From: Jejuia rubra
GTDB lineage: Bacteria; Bacteroidota; Bacteroidia; Flavobacteriales; Flavobacteriaceae
Direction of reading: 5' to 3'
Length of the DNA: 64,000 nucleotides
NCBI RefSeq assembly: GCF_042684665.1
Contig: NZ_JBHULY010000019.1
Span: 62,001-126,000, forward strand
Of the stretch, positions 44,509-52,008 are shown piece after piece (within the stretch, counting starts at the first letter, position 1; every line of letters starts with the position of its first letter). A program made the translations under genes and the position numbers. A model generated the notes under the pieces. It saw nothing but the letters and a program-made list of their open reading frames with translations, was not told where the DNA came from and searched no databases.

Positions 44509-45333
44509 TCAAATCCGAAACGTCATCACAGGCCGTCTTGCATGGTTAACCAAATCCTCGCTGATACTACCATTAAAAAAATGGGATATGCCCTGCCGTC
44601 CGTGAGTGCTCATGCCAATCAAATCCGCATTAATAGATTGCGAAAAATTCATTACACCCTCTTCAATGGTCTTGTCATTATAAATGTGAATGGTACAAAA
44701 CTCATGTGTAACGGTATCCAAAAAGCCTTGGATGCGGCGTTTAGCCTCGGCGGTAGTCACAAATTTATTGGCGGTAACCACCATCAATAAATGCATTTCG
44801 GCTTCAAACAATTTTGCAAATTTTAAGGCCTTCAAAAAGGGCACTTTGGATTCTTCCTTAAAATCGGAAGCAAACACAAAATGACCCACCTTAAATTCGG
44901 TATGCCGTTTTTTTACCACCAAAACTGGTACATCCGAGGTGCGCACCACTTTTTCGGTATTAGAGCCAATCAACAGTTCCTTAAACCCACTTGTGCCGTG
45001 CGAGCCCATAATCACCAAGTCAATTTGGTACTTTTTGCACACCTGATTGATGGCTTTAAACGTGTCGTGAAACTCGACGGTATCATGTACCGTAAGGCCT
45101 TCCAGATAATCCCTGGTTTTTAATTCCTCAAACTTTTTATGCGCCATTTTCATAAAAAACACGGCTTCGGGCAAATCGTTATAGCCTTTTAGGGGGTCAA
45201 TTTCATGTAGTGGCAAATCCAATACATTCAATAGAAAGATGTCACAGTCGTGCTGTTTGGCCAATTGGGCGGCCACTTCAAGAGCTTTTTCCGCCTGTTC
45301 GGAAAAATCGGTTGGGACTAGTATTTTTTTCAT
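44509..45333 (-). CDS. Universal stress protein with two UspA domains
   Basis: 274 residues. The first UspA domain (1-145) starts KKILVPTDFSEQAEKALEVA and has the nucleotide-loop motif VIMGSHGTSGFKELLIGSNTEKVVRTSDVPVLVV, in which G-x2-G-x9-G(S/T) is intact. The second (about 150-274) is more divergent, with HFVFASDFKEES and IGMSTHGRQGISHFFNGSISEDLVNHARRPVM. The intact loops suggest ATP or AMP binding. Such tandem proteins help cells survive starvation and oxidative stress. It is divergent from rimP-nusA-infB across about 180 bases. Confidence 0.93.
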   Translation of the reverse strand: MKKILVPTDFSEQAEKALEVAAQLAKQHDCDIFLLNVLDLPLHEIDPLKGYNDLPEAVFFMKMAHKKFEELKTRDYLEGLTVHDTVEFHDTFKAINQVCKKYQIDLVIMGSHGTSGFKELLIGSNTEKVVRTSDVPVLVVKKRHTEFKVGHFVFASDFKEESKVPFLKALKFAKLFEAEMHLLMVVTANKFVTTAEAKRRIQGFLDTVTHEFCTIHIYNDKTIEEGVMNFSQSINADLIGMSTHGRQGISHFFNGSISEDLVNHARRPVMTFRI

Positions 45334-45444
45334 GATGGGGAGGTTTAGCTATTCGCTCGATTTTGTCATTTCATGTAGAAAGAGAAAGTTCTTTGAGTTC
45401 TTATAAAATTAGGCATAAATTCTTTAAAAATCAATTTAATATCT

Positions 45445-45452
45445 TATATTTG
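45445..45452 (+). promoter_or_regulatory. -7 box for rimP-nusA-infB
   Basis: TATATTTG matches TAnnTTTG, with TTT 19 bases upstream in place of TTG. Transcription from near 45459 would give a leader of about 55 bases holding the hairpin at 45480-45505. Confidence 0.6.
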
Positions 45453-45479
45453 CGCCGTTGAAAAGGCGAAATTAATTAT

Positions 45480-45505
45480 GAGGGGACGGAAAGTCCCCTC
45501 TTTTT
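45480..45505 (+). promoter_or_regulatory. Terminator-like leader hairpin (attenuator) of rimP-nusA-infB
   Basis: A perfect 8-bp GC-rich stem GAGGGGAC / GTCCCCTC with a GGAAA loop, followed directly by TTTTT. This is a full intrinsic terminator placed inside the leader, 9 bases before the rimP ATG. It cannot mark the end of an upstream gene, because the nearest plus-strand gene upstream is tRNA-Gln, which has its own terminator. Premature termination controlled by an operon product such as NusA is likely. Confidence 0.75.
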
Positions 45506-45514
45506 ATACTTAAA

Positions 45515-45976
45515 ATGTTTAAGGAAAGCGTACAGGAGTTGTTAGGAAACGCGTTGGAAGAACGCCAGGATTTGTTCTTGATTGATTTTGAGGTAAATGC
45601 TGCAAATCACATTAAAGTGATATTGGATGGCGACAATGGTGTTTTGGTAGAAGACTGTATGTTTGTGAGCCGTGCCATCGAGCATAATTTGGATAGGGAA
45701 GAACAAGATTTTTCACTAGAAGTGATGTCGGCCGGAGCCTCGTCTCCATTAGTCAACAAAAGACAGTATAAAAGGCATATAAACAGAACCTTAAAAGTTA
45801 AAACAGCTACCGAAAAACTGGAAGGTGTTTTGGCCGAAGCCACGGACGAAGCCATTCTTTTGGAATGGAAGGCCAGAGAGCCAAAACCCGTTGGCAAGGG
45901 AAAGGTAACTGTAAAAAAACAAGCCCAAGTGGCTTACGAGGATATTGTAGAAGCAAAAGTTATGATTAAATTTTAA
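45515..45976 (+). CDS. rimP: Ribosome maturation factor RimP
   Basis: 153 residues. It helps assemble the 30S subunit, aiding late binding of ribosomal proteins. The N-terminal alpha/beta domain shows FLIDFEVNAANHIKVILDGDNGV, VSRAIEHNLDREEQDFSLEVMSAG; the C-terminal SH3-like domain includes RTLKVKTATEKLEGVLAEA and VAYEDIVEAKVMIKF. It is the first gene of rimP-nusA-infB, with 13 bases to nusA. A terminator-like hairpin lies just before the start codon. Confidence 0.93.
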   Translation: MFKESVQELLGNALEERQDLFLIDFEVNAANHIKVILDGDNGVLVEDCMFVSRAIEHNLDREEQDFSLEVMSAGASSPLVNKRQYKRHINRTLKVKTATEKLEGVLAEATDEAILLEWKAREPKPVGKGKVTVKKQAQVAYEDIVEAKVMIKF

Positions 45977-45989
45977 TTCAAGTAGAGTT

Positions 45990-47222
45990 ATGGAGAATGT
46001 TGCGTTAATTGAATCTTTTTCGGAATTCAAAGACGATAAACTAATCGACCGTGTTACGCTAATGGCGATTTTAGAAGATGTTTTTAGAAGCGCCTTAAAA
46101 AGAAAGTTTGGGGATGATGACAATTTTGACATCATTGTGAACCCGGACAAAGGGGATTTGGAAATTTGGAGAAACCGTATTGTGGTTGCTGATGGTGAAG
46201 TTGAAGACGAAAACCAAGAAATCTCTTTAAGCGACGCAAGAAAGATTGAGCCAGATTTTGAGGTTGGCGAGGATGTGTCCGAAGAAGTAAAATTAGTGGA
46301 TTTGGGAAGACGGGCTATTTTAGCTTTACGCCAAAATCTGATTTCAAAAATTCACGAGCACGACAATACTATTATCTACAAGCAATTTAAAGATTTAGTT
46401 GGCGAAATTTATACGGCAGAGGTGCACCATATCCGTCACCGTGCTGTTATTTTATTGGATGACGAGGGCAACGAAATTGTATTGCCAAAAGACAGACAAA
46501 TCCCCTCGGATTTCTTTAGAAAAGGCGATAACGTTAGAGGTGTTATTGATACGGTTGAGCTTAAAGGCGCAAAACCGACGATTATCATGTCCAGAAGCTC
46601 CCCCGTCTTTTTGGAGAAGCTGTTTGAACAAGAAATTCCAGAGGTTTTTGACGGATTGATTACCATCAAAAAAGTAGTTAGAATCCCAGGTGAAAAAGCA
46701 AAAGTAGCGGTGGATTCCTACGATGATAGAATTGACCCAGTTGGAGCTTGCGTGGGTATGAAAGGTTCAAGGATTCATGGCATCGTTCGTGAGTTGGGCA
46801 ACGAGAATATCGATGTGATTAACTACACCAATAACTTACAATTGTTCATCACAAGAGCGTTAAGTCCTGCGCGTGTAACTTCGATTAAACTGGATGAGGA
46901 AAACAAACGTGCCGAGGTGATTTTAAAGCCCGAGGAAGTAAGTAAAGCCATTGGTAGAGGTGGTCACAATATCCGTTTGGCTGGTCAATTAACGGGTTAC
47001 GAAATTGATGTATTTAGAGAAGGTGCTGAGGAAGATGTTGAGTTAAGTGAATTCTCTGATGAAATAGAAGAGTGGATTATCGAAGAATTCAGTAAGGCTG
47101 GATTCGATACCGCAAAAAGTGTGTTGGAGCAGGATGTTAACGATTTGGTGAAGCGCACTGATTTAGAAGAAGAAACAATAAATGATGTTGTTAGAATTCT
47201 GAAAGAAGAATTCGAAGACTAA
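45990..47222 (+). CDS. nusA: Transcription termination/antitermination factor NusA
   Basis: 410 residues. It binds RNA polymerase and nascent RNA and modulates pausing, termination and antitermination. Domains: the N-terminal polymerase-binding domain (to about 125), S1 (about 130-200, with GEIYTAEVHHIRHRAVILL), KH1 and KH2 (about 205-345, with GACVGMKGSRIHGIVRELGNENIDVI and GRGGHNIRLAGQLTGYEIDVF). The end is acidic and lacks the AR repeats of E. coli NusA, as is usual outside gamma-proteobacteria. It lies 61 bases upstream of infB. In E. coli NusA represses its own operon, and the rimP leader hairpin allows the same logic here. Confidence 0.96.
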   Translation: MENVALIESFSEFKDDKLIDRVTLMAILEDVFRSALKRKFGDDDNFDIIVNPDKGDLEIWRNRIVVADGEVEDENQEISLSDARKIEPDFEVGEDVSEEVKLVDLGRRAILALRQNLISKIHEHDNTIIYKQFKDLVGEIYTAEVHHIRHRAVILLDDEGNEIVLPKDRQIPSDFFRKGDNVRGVIDTVELKGAKPTIIMSRSSPVFLEKLFEQEIPEVFDGLITIKKVVRIPGEKAKVAVDSYDDRIDPVGACVGMKGSRIHGIVRELGNENIDVINYTNNLQLFITRALSPARVTSIKLDEENKRAEVILKPEEVSKAIGRGGHNIRLAGQLTGYEIDVFREGAEEDVELSEFSDEIEEWIIEEFSKAGFDTAKSVLEQDVNDLVKRTDLEEETINDVVRILKEEFED

Positions 47223-47283
47223 TACCAATTATTATTAGCAAAATAGGTATTAAATAATATATTTGGGATTTTAAAGGCAATTT

Positions 47284-49947
47284 ATGGCTGAAACAATTAG
47301 ATTAAATAAAGTTTTACGCGAACTGAACATTTCTTTAGACCGTGCAGTGGAATTCTTGGATTCCAAGGGCATTGAAATTGAAAAGCGTCCGACTACAAAA
47401 ATCTCTGAGGACACGTATAACGTGCTTGCAGATGAATTTGAGACGGATGCCAATAAGAAAATGAGGTCTCAGAAAGTCAGTGAAGCAAAACTAAAGGAAA
47501 AGGAAGATTTGCGTATCAAACGCGAGCAGGAGTTGGAAGCAAAACAGAAGGCCCAGGAAGTTGCAGAGCAAGCGCAACAGGAAGAGGTCATCAAGGCGTC
47601 CCCGTCCCTTTCTGGCCCGAAAACCGTTGGCAAAATTGATTTAAACCCGAAGAAGAAGGTTGAAGAGAAGCCAGCTGTTGAAGAAGTTGTAAAAGCTGAG
47701 CCACCCAAAGTTGAGGCCAAGGCCGTGGTTGAAGAAAAGGAGACCTCTGAAAAGTTGGCAGCTGATAAGGAAGTTGCAGTTCCGGACGAAAAGGTAAAAA
47801 CCCAATACCAAAAATTAACGGGGCCTAAGATTGCCGGTGATAAGATCGATTTATCAAAATTCAATAAGCCGAAAAAGAAGAAAGAGGACAAAAAATCCGA
47901 TGGTGATTCTGATGGTCGAGGTAAAAAGAGACGCAGACGTATCAGTAAAGTTGGGCCAAGTAATGATAATGGTCAAAGAGGCGGTAATCGCAACGATCGA
48001 GGCAAAGGCAAAGGCCGAAGAAATATTTTAAAGGAAGAACCTTCTGAAGAAGATGTAAAAAAACAAGTGCGTGAAACACTTGAAAAACTTCAAGGAAAGT
48101 CTACAAAAGGCAAAGGAGCCAAATACCGTAGGGAAAAAAGGGATCAGCATAGAGATCAAACCGAAAAAGAGCTTCAAGCTGAGGCGGAAGAAAGCAAAAC
48201 CCTTAAGGTAACTGAATTTGTGACAGCAAGTGAAGTGGCTACGATGATGGATGTTGGGGTGACCGAGATTATCTCGGCATGTATGTCCTTAGGAATGATG
48301 GTGACGATGAACCAGCGTTTGGATGCTGAAACCCTTTCGATTGTTGCGGAGGAATTCGGATATCAAGTGGAGTTTGTTACGGCCGATATCGAAGAAGCTA
48401 TCGAAGAAGTTGAAGACAATCCTGACGATTTAAAACCCCGTGCACCAATCGTAACCGTAATGGGACATGTAGATCATGGTAAAACCTCGCTTCTGGATTA
48501 TATCCGTGAGGAAAATGTGATTGCTGGAGAATCCGGAGGGATTACGCAGCATATCGGTGCTTATGGTGTGACTTTGGATAGTGGACAAAAAATAGCGTTC
48601 TTGGATACACCGGGTCACGAAGCGTTTACGGCGATGCGTGCCCGTGGTGCTCAGGTTACAGATATTGCCATTATCGTTGCCGCTGCAGATGACGATATCA
48701 TGCCTCAGACAAAGGAGGCCATTTCCCACGCCCAAGCGGCGGGAGTGCCTATCGTTTTCGCAATTAACAAAATTGATAAGCCCGATGCCAATCCGGAAAA
48801 GATTAAAGAAGGTTTGGCCAATATGAATTTATTGGTTGAAGATTGGGGAGGTAAAATCCAATCCCATGATATCTCTGCAAAGTTTGGAACGGGAGTCAAA
48901 GAATTATTGGAAAAGGTATTGCTTGAAGCTGAATTATTGGAGTTAAAAGCAAATCCTGACAAACAGGCCTTGGGTACTGTAGTAGAAGCATATTTGGATA
49001 AAGGTCGTGGTTATGTATCTACTATCTTGGTTCAGGCAGGAACGTTACGTGTGGGTGATTATGTCCTTGCCGGGCAACACAGTGGTAAGGTGAAAGCCAT
49101 GCACGATGAAAGAGGGAAAGATGTTGAAGAGGCTGGGCCATCTACTCCTGTATCAATTTTAGGTTTGGACGGGGCGCCACAGGCAGGTGACAAGTTCCAT
49201 GTCTTTGAGGACGAAAGAGAGGCTAAGCAAATCGCAGCCAAACGTTCTCAATTGCAACGTGAGCAATCCGTAAGAACCCAACGTCATATTACTCTTGATG
49301 AAATCGGTCGTCGTATTGCATTGGGTGATTTCCAAGAGTTGAATATTATCCTTAAAGGTGATGTGGACGGCTCTGTTGAGGCATTGACGGATTCATTCCA
49401 GAAATTATCTACAGAAGAAATCCAAGTAAATATTCTTCATAAGGGTGTTGGTGCAATTACAGAAAGTGACGTACTATTGGCTTCTGCTTCGGATGCCATT
49501 ATCGTTGGATTTAATGTACGCCCTGTTGGAAACGCAAGGGACATTGCCGATAAAGAAGAAATCGATATCAGAACCTATTCCATCATTTACGACGCGATTA
49601 ACGACTTGAAGGATGCCATGGAAGGTATGTTATCTCCTGAATTGAAGGAGGAGGTTACAGGTACGGCAGAAATCCGAAACATTTTCAAAGTATCCAAAGT
49701 TGGAAGTATTGCTGGATGTATGGTTACTAATGGTAAGATTTTTAGAAACTCTGGTGTACGCGTTATTCGGGATGGTGTGGTTGTATTCACTGGTGAGTTA
49801 GCATCGTTAAAACGATTTAAGGACGATGTAAAAGAAGTCGCCAAAGGCTACGACTGCGGTATGCAGATTAAAAACTACAATGACATTAAAGAAGGCGACA
49901 TTGTCGAGGCCTTCCATGAAGTTGAGGTGAAGAAAAAATTGAAGTAA
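47284..49947 (+). CDS. infB: Translation initiation factor IF-2
   Basis: 887 residues. This GTPase brings initiator tRNA to the 30S subunit and promotes subunit joining. The N-terminal part starts with an IF2_N-like fold (ETIRLNKVLRELNISLDRAVEFL), followed by a long charged, low-complexity linker rich in K, E and R (about 60-300). The G domain has GHVDHGKT (near 394), DTPGH and NKID, followed by domains II and III and the C-terminal fMet-tRNA-binding domain. It ends the rimP-nusA-infB operon, with a strong terminator 13 bases past the stop. Confidence 0.97.
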   Translation: MAETIRLNKVLRELNISLDRAVEFLDSKGIEIEKRPTTKISEDTYNVLADEFETDANKKMRSQKVSEAKLKEKEDLRIKREQELEAKQKAQEVAEQAQQEEVIKASPSLSGPKTVGKIDLNPKKKVEEKPAVEEVVKAEPPKVEAKAVVEEKETSEKLAADKEVAVPDEKVKTQYQKLTGPKIAGDKIDLSKFNKPKKKKEDKKSDGDSDGRGKKRRRRISKVGPSNDNGQRGGNRNDRGKGKGRRNILKEEPSEEDVKKQVRETLEKLQGKSTKGKGAKYRREKRDQHRDQTEKELQAEAEESKTLKVTEFVTASEVATMMDVGVTEIISACMSLGMMVTMNQRLDAETLSIVAEEFGYQVEFVTADIEEAIEEVEDNPDDLKPRAPIVTVMGHVDHGKTSLLDYIREENVIAGESGGITQHIGAYGVTLDSGQKIAFLDTPGHEAFTAMRARGAQVTDIAIIVAAADDDIMPQTKEAISHAQAAGVPIVFAINKIDKPDANPEKIKEGLANMNLLVEDWGGKIQSHDISAKFGTGVKELLEKVLLEAELLELKANPDKQALGTVVEAYLDKGRGYVSTILVQAGTLRVGDYVLAGQHSGKVKAMHDERGKDVEEAGPSTPVSILGLDGAPQAGDKFHVFEDEREAKQIAAKRSQLQREQSVRTQRHITLDEIGRRIALGDFQELNIILKGDVDGSVEALTDSFQKLSTEEIQVNILHKGVGAITESDVLLASASDAIIVGFNVRPVGNARDIADKEEIDIRTYSIIYDAINDLKDAMEGMLSPELKEEVTGTAEIRNIFKVSKVGSIAGCMVTNGKIFRNSGVRVIRDGVVVFTGELASLKRFKDDVKEVAKGYDCGMQIKNYNDIKEGDIVEAFHEVEVKKKLK

Positions 49948-49950
49948 TTA

Positions 49951-49988
49951 TAAAAAAAAAAGCGAACCATTGGGTTCGCTTTTTTTTA
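49951..49988. terminator. Bidirectional terminator between infB and the SPOR gene
   Basis: A perfect 8-bp stem AGCGAACC / GGTTCGCT with an ATTG loop, preceded by a run of A and followed by TTTTTTTT. The symmetric A and T runs let it serve the convergent genes on both strands. Confidence 0.9.
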
Positions 49989-50005
49989 TTTCTCAATAGT
50001 CATGG

Positions 50006-50401
50006 CTATTTCTTTTTCTTAGGTTTAAAAATAAAAGCACTTGAAAAGGTTCGCTTTATTTTTTGAAGAGCTCTATCTGCCTCCAAGCGCGTGCTAAAAT
50101 TACCGGCCCAAACTTTAAAATTTGGGGTTTCATAATGCATCACCGGACGCCACTGGCTATAAGTGTTTGAAAATTCGGTTTGCGCAGATTGAGCGCCCGA
50201 GCGGTTCCCAGAATAAATTTGGATTTTATAGCGTCTCGAATCCGTTTCGTCCCGGTTCATTTCTTTTTTTATGTCCAACAACTTTGTGATTTTTTCATCC
50301 TGATTGATGGTCACACTACCCTCTTGCGCATAGCTATGAATTGCCATAAAAATTGTGCAAAAACTTATGATGAAAGCGGTTTTTGAATGGAATGCGTTCA
50401 T
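50006..50401 (-). CDS. Small secreted SPOR-domain protein
   Basis: 131 residues. A signal peptide (FIISFCTIFMAIHSYAQ) is followed by a short linker and a SPOR domain (about 55-127: RRYKIQIYSGNRSGAQSAQTEF, YETPNFKVWAGNFSTRLEADRALQKIKRTFSSAFIF). SPOR domains bind denuded glycan strands of peptidoglycan, often at division sites. It ends in a lysine run (KPKKKK). It is convergent with infB. A TACATTTG box lies just upstream at 50419-50426 on the minus strand without a well-placed TTG. Confidence 0.88.
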   Translation of the reverse strand: MNAFHSKTAFIISFCTIFMAIHSYAQEGSVTINQDEKITKLLDIKKEMNRDETDSRRYKIQIYSGNRSGAQSAQTEFSNTYSQWRPVMHYETPNFKVWAGNFSTRLEADRALQKIKRTFSSAFIFKPKKKK

Positions 50402-50503
50402 TTTTAATTATATTTATGCAAATGTAAACCTTAATAACTGAATTAGTTGCAAATTTATTATTTAGAATCTCTCTAAATTAGTAGTTAACGAAGCGTTAAC
50501 ATT

Positions 50504-50532
50504 TTGGGTATCGAGTTTAAATATTACTTTTG
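50504..50532 (+). promoter_or_regulatory. Promoter of the act-cox operon
   Basis: TTG-N18-TACTTTTG. The TTG that could be read as an early start codon of actA (50504) is the -33 element of this promoter. The predicted transcription start is near 50540, giving a leader of about 75 bases to the actA start at 50615. Confidence 0.7.
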
Positions 50533-50614
50533 CCTGAGATTTTACAACTGCGTTTTTTCCATTAATTTTATGAAAAAACCGTACCAAAGTTTAGAAGTTA
50601 ATATAACCAACAAT

Positions 50615-51907
50615 ATGAAACAGGTGATTCACCGTAGATTAAGCAACACGTTTCTTCATTTTAGCTTAATTATATTATTAGCGTTTACTACATCGATTTC
50701 GGCTCAGGAAGGAGACCCAGCAAAAGGAAAATCTTTATTTAATGCGAATTGTGCCGCTTGTCACCAATTGGACAAGAAGATGACCGGCCCTGCATTGCGT
50801 AATGTTGAGGCCAGATTGTCAGAAGAGCAAGGTTTGGACAGGGATTGGATTTACGCCTGGATCAGAAATAGTGCCGGGGTTATCAAATCTGGTGACGCTT
50901 ATGCCAATAAAATCTACAATGAGTACGGTGGTGCTGCGATGACGGCCTTCCCTCAATTATCAGACGAGGATTTAAATAACATTTTGGCTTATACTGCTGA
51001 AGAGAAAAAAGCACCTGTAGCTGCGGCTGTTGCTGTAACTCCTGAAGGAGGAGGCGGTAATTCTGGTGGAATTTCCAATGAAATTATTCTTGGTGCTCTG
51101 GCTATTCTATTTATTCTTTTAGCACTTGGATTGTATTTGGTAAACAAAACATTGCGTCGTTTTGCTACTGCTCAGGGTGTCGAATTACCGGCATCTTCTT
51201 CAAGGACGCCATTGTGGAAGGCTTTTGTGCAAAACCAATTTTTAATGTTGGTTACGGCTATTTTCTTTTTGTTGGCCAGTGCATATTTTGCTTACGGGTA
51301 CTTTATGCAGATTGGTGTGGACCAAGGGTATCAGCCCGTGCAACCGATTCATTTTTCACATAAAATTCATGCAGGCGATAACGGTATCGATTGTAAGTAT
51401 TGCCACTCTTCTGCTAGGGTGAGCAAAACTTCCGGTATTCCTTCGCTTAACGTATGTATGAACTGTCATAAATCCATTTATGAGTACAATGGTGAAACGT
51501 CCGTGGAATACTCCAAGGAGTTTTACGATGGCGAAATCAAAAAATTATACGCAGCGGCAGGATGGGATGATGCTGAGCAAAAATATACCGGAGACTCGCA
51601 ACCTGTAAAATGGGTTCGTATCCACAATTTACCTGATTTTGCCTACTTCAATCACTCACAGCACGTTACAGTTGCTGGTGTGGAATGTCAAACCTGTCAC
51701 GGTCCAGTTGAGGAAATGGAGATTTTATATCAATATTCACCTCTAACCATGGGATGGTGTATCAACTGTCACAGAGAAACCAATGTGGATGTAAAAGACA
51801 ACGGCTATTACGAAAAGATTCACGAAGAACTTTCCAAAAAGTATGGTGTTGACCAATTAACGGCAGCGCAAATGGGAGGTTTGGAATGTGGTAAGTGTCA
51901 TTATTAA
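50615..51907 (+). CDS. actA: Alternative complex III subunit A with an extra N-terminal cytochrome c domain
   Basis: 430 residues from the ATG at 50615, which places a signal peptide (LIILLAFTTSISAQ) at the start; ATG 50570 is also possible. A mono-haem domain follows (CAACH at 46-50, axial Met likely in MTAFPQLSDEDL), then a Gly-rich linker, a membrane helix (IILGALAILFILLALGLYLV), another (LVTAIFFLLASAYFAYGYF), and a periplasmic multihaem domain with five CxxCH motifs (CKYCH, CMNCH, CQTCH, CINCH, CGKCH). That makes six haem c sites. It wires electrons from quinol oxidation to the terminal oxidase. It is the first gene of the operon, 101 bases before actB. The N-terminal cytochrome fusion differs from the pentahaem ActA described from Rhodothermus. 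Confidence 0.9.
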   Translation: MKQVIHRRLSNTFLHFSLIILLAFTTSISAQEGDPAKGKSLFNANCAACHQLDKKMTGPALRNVEARLSEEQGLDRDWIYAWIRNSAGVIKSGDAYANKIYNEYGGAAMTAFPQLSDEDLNNILAYTAEEKKAPVAAAVAVTPEGGGGNSGGISNEIILGALAILFILLALGLYLVNKTLRRFATAQGVELPASSSRTPLWKAFVQNQFLMLVTAIFFLLASAYFAYGYFMQIGVDQGYQPVQPIHFSHKIHAGDNGIDCKYCHSSARVSKTSGIPSLNVCMNCHKSIYEYNGETSVEYSKEFYDGEIKKLYAAAGWDDAEQKYTGDSQPVKWVRIHNLPDFAYFNHSQHVTVAGVECQTCHGPVEEMEILYQYSPLTMGWCINCHRETNVDVKDNGYYEKIHEELSKKYGVDQLTAAQMGGLECGKCHY

Positions 51908-51918
51908 AATAAAATTAA

Positions 51919-52000
51919 ATTACGATTGACGATTTACGAATGACGGAAGTGAAGCATCACATGAAATTAGAATCGTAAATCCGAAATCAAAAATCGTAAA
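51919..52000. repeat. Inverted TTACGATT/AATCGTAA repeat between actA and actB
   Basis: The plus strand has ATTACGATTGACGATTTACGA near the start and AATCGTAAATCCG and AATCGTAAATAAAT near the end, an inverted arrangement around a 30-base centre. It lies inside an operon, so it is transcribed. The same vocabulary occurs inside the deacetylase gene at 40226-40297. Confidence 0.55.
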
Positions 52001-52008
52001 TAAATACT

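Noticed and set aside
50504..50614. Extended N-terminus for actA from a TTG at 50504
   Set aside because: The TTG is the -33 element of a good promoter, and the extension would put 37 residues before a normal signal peptide.
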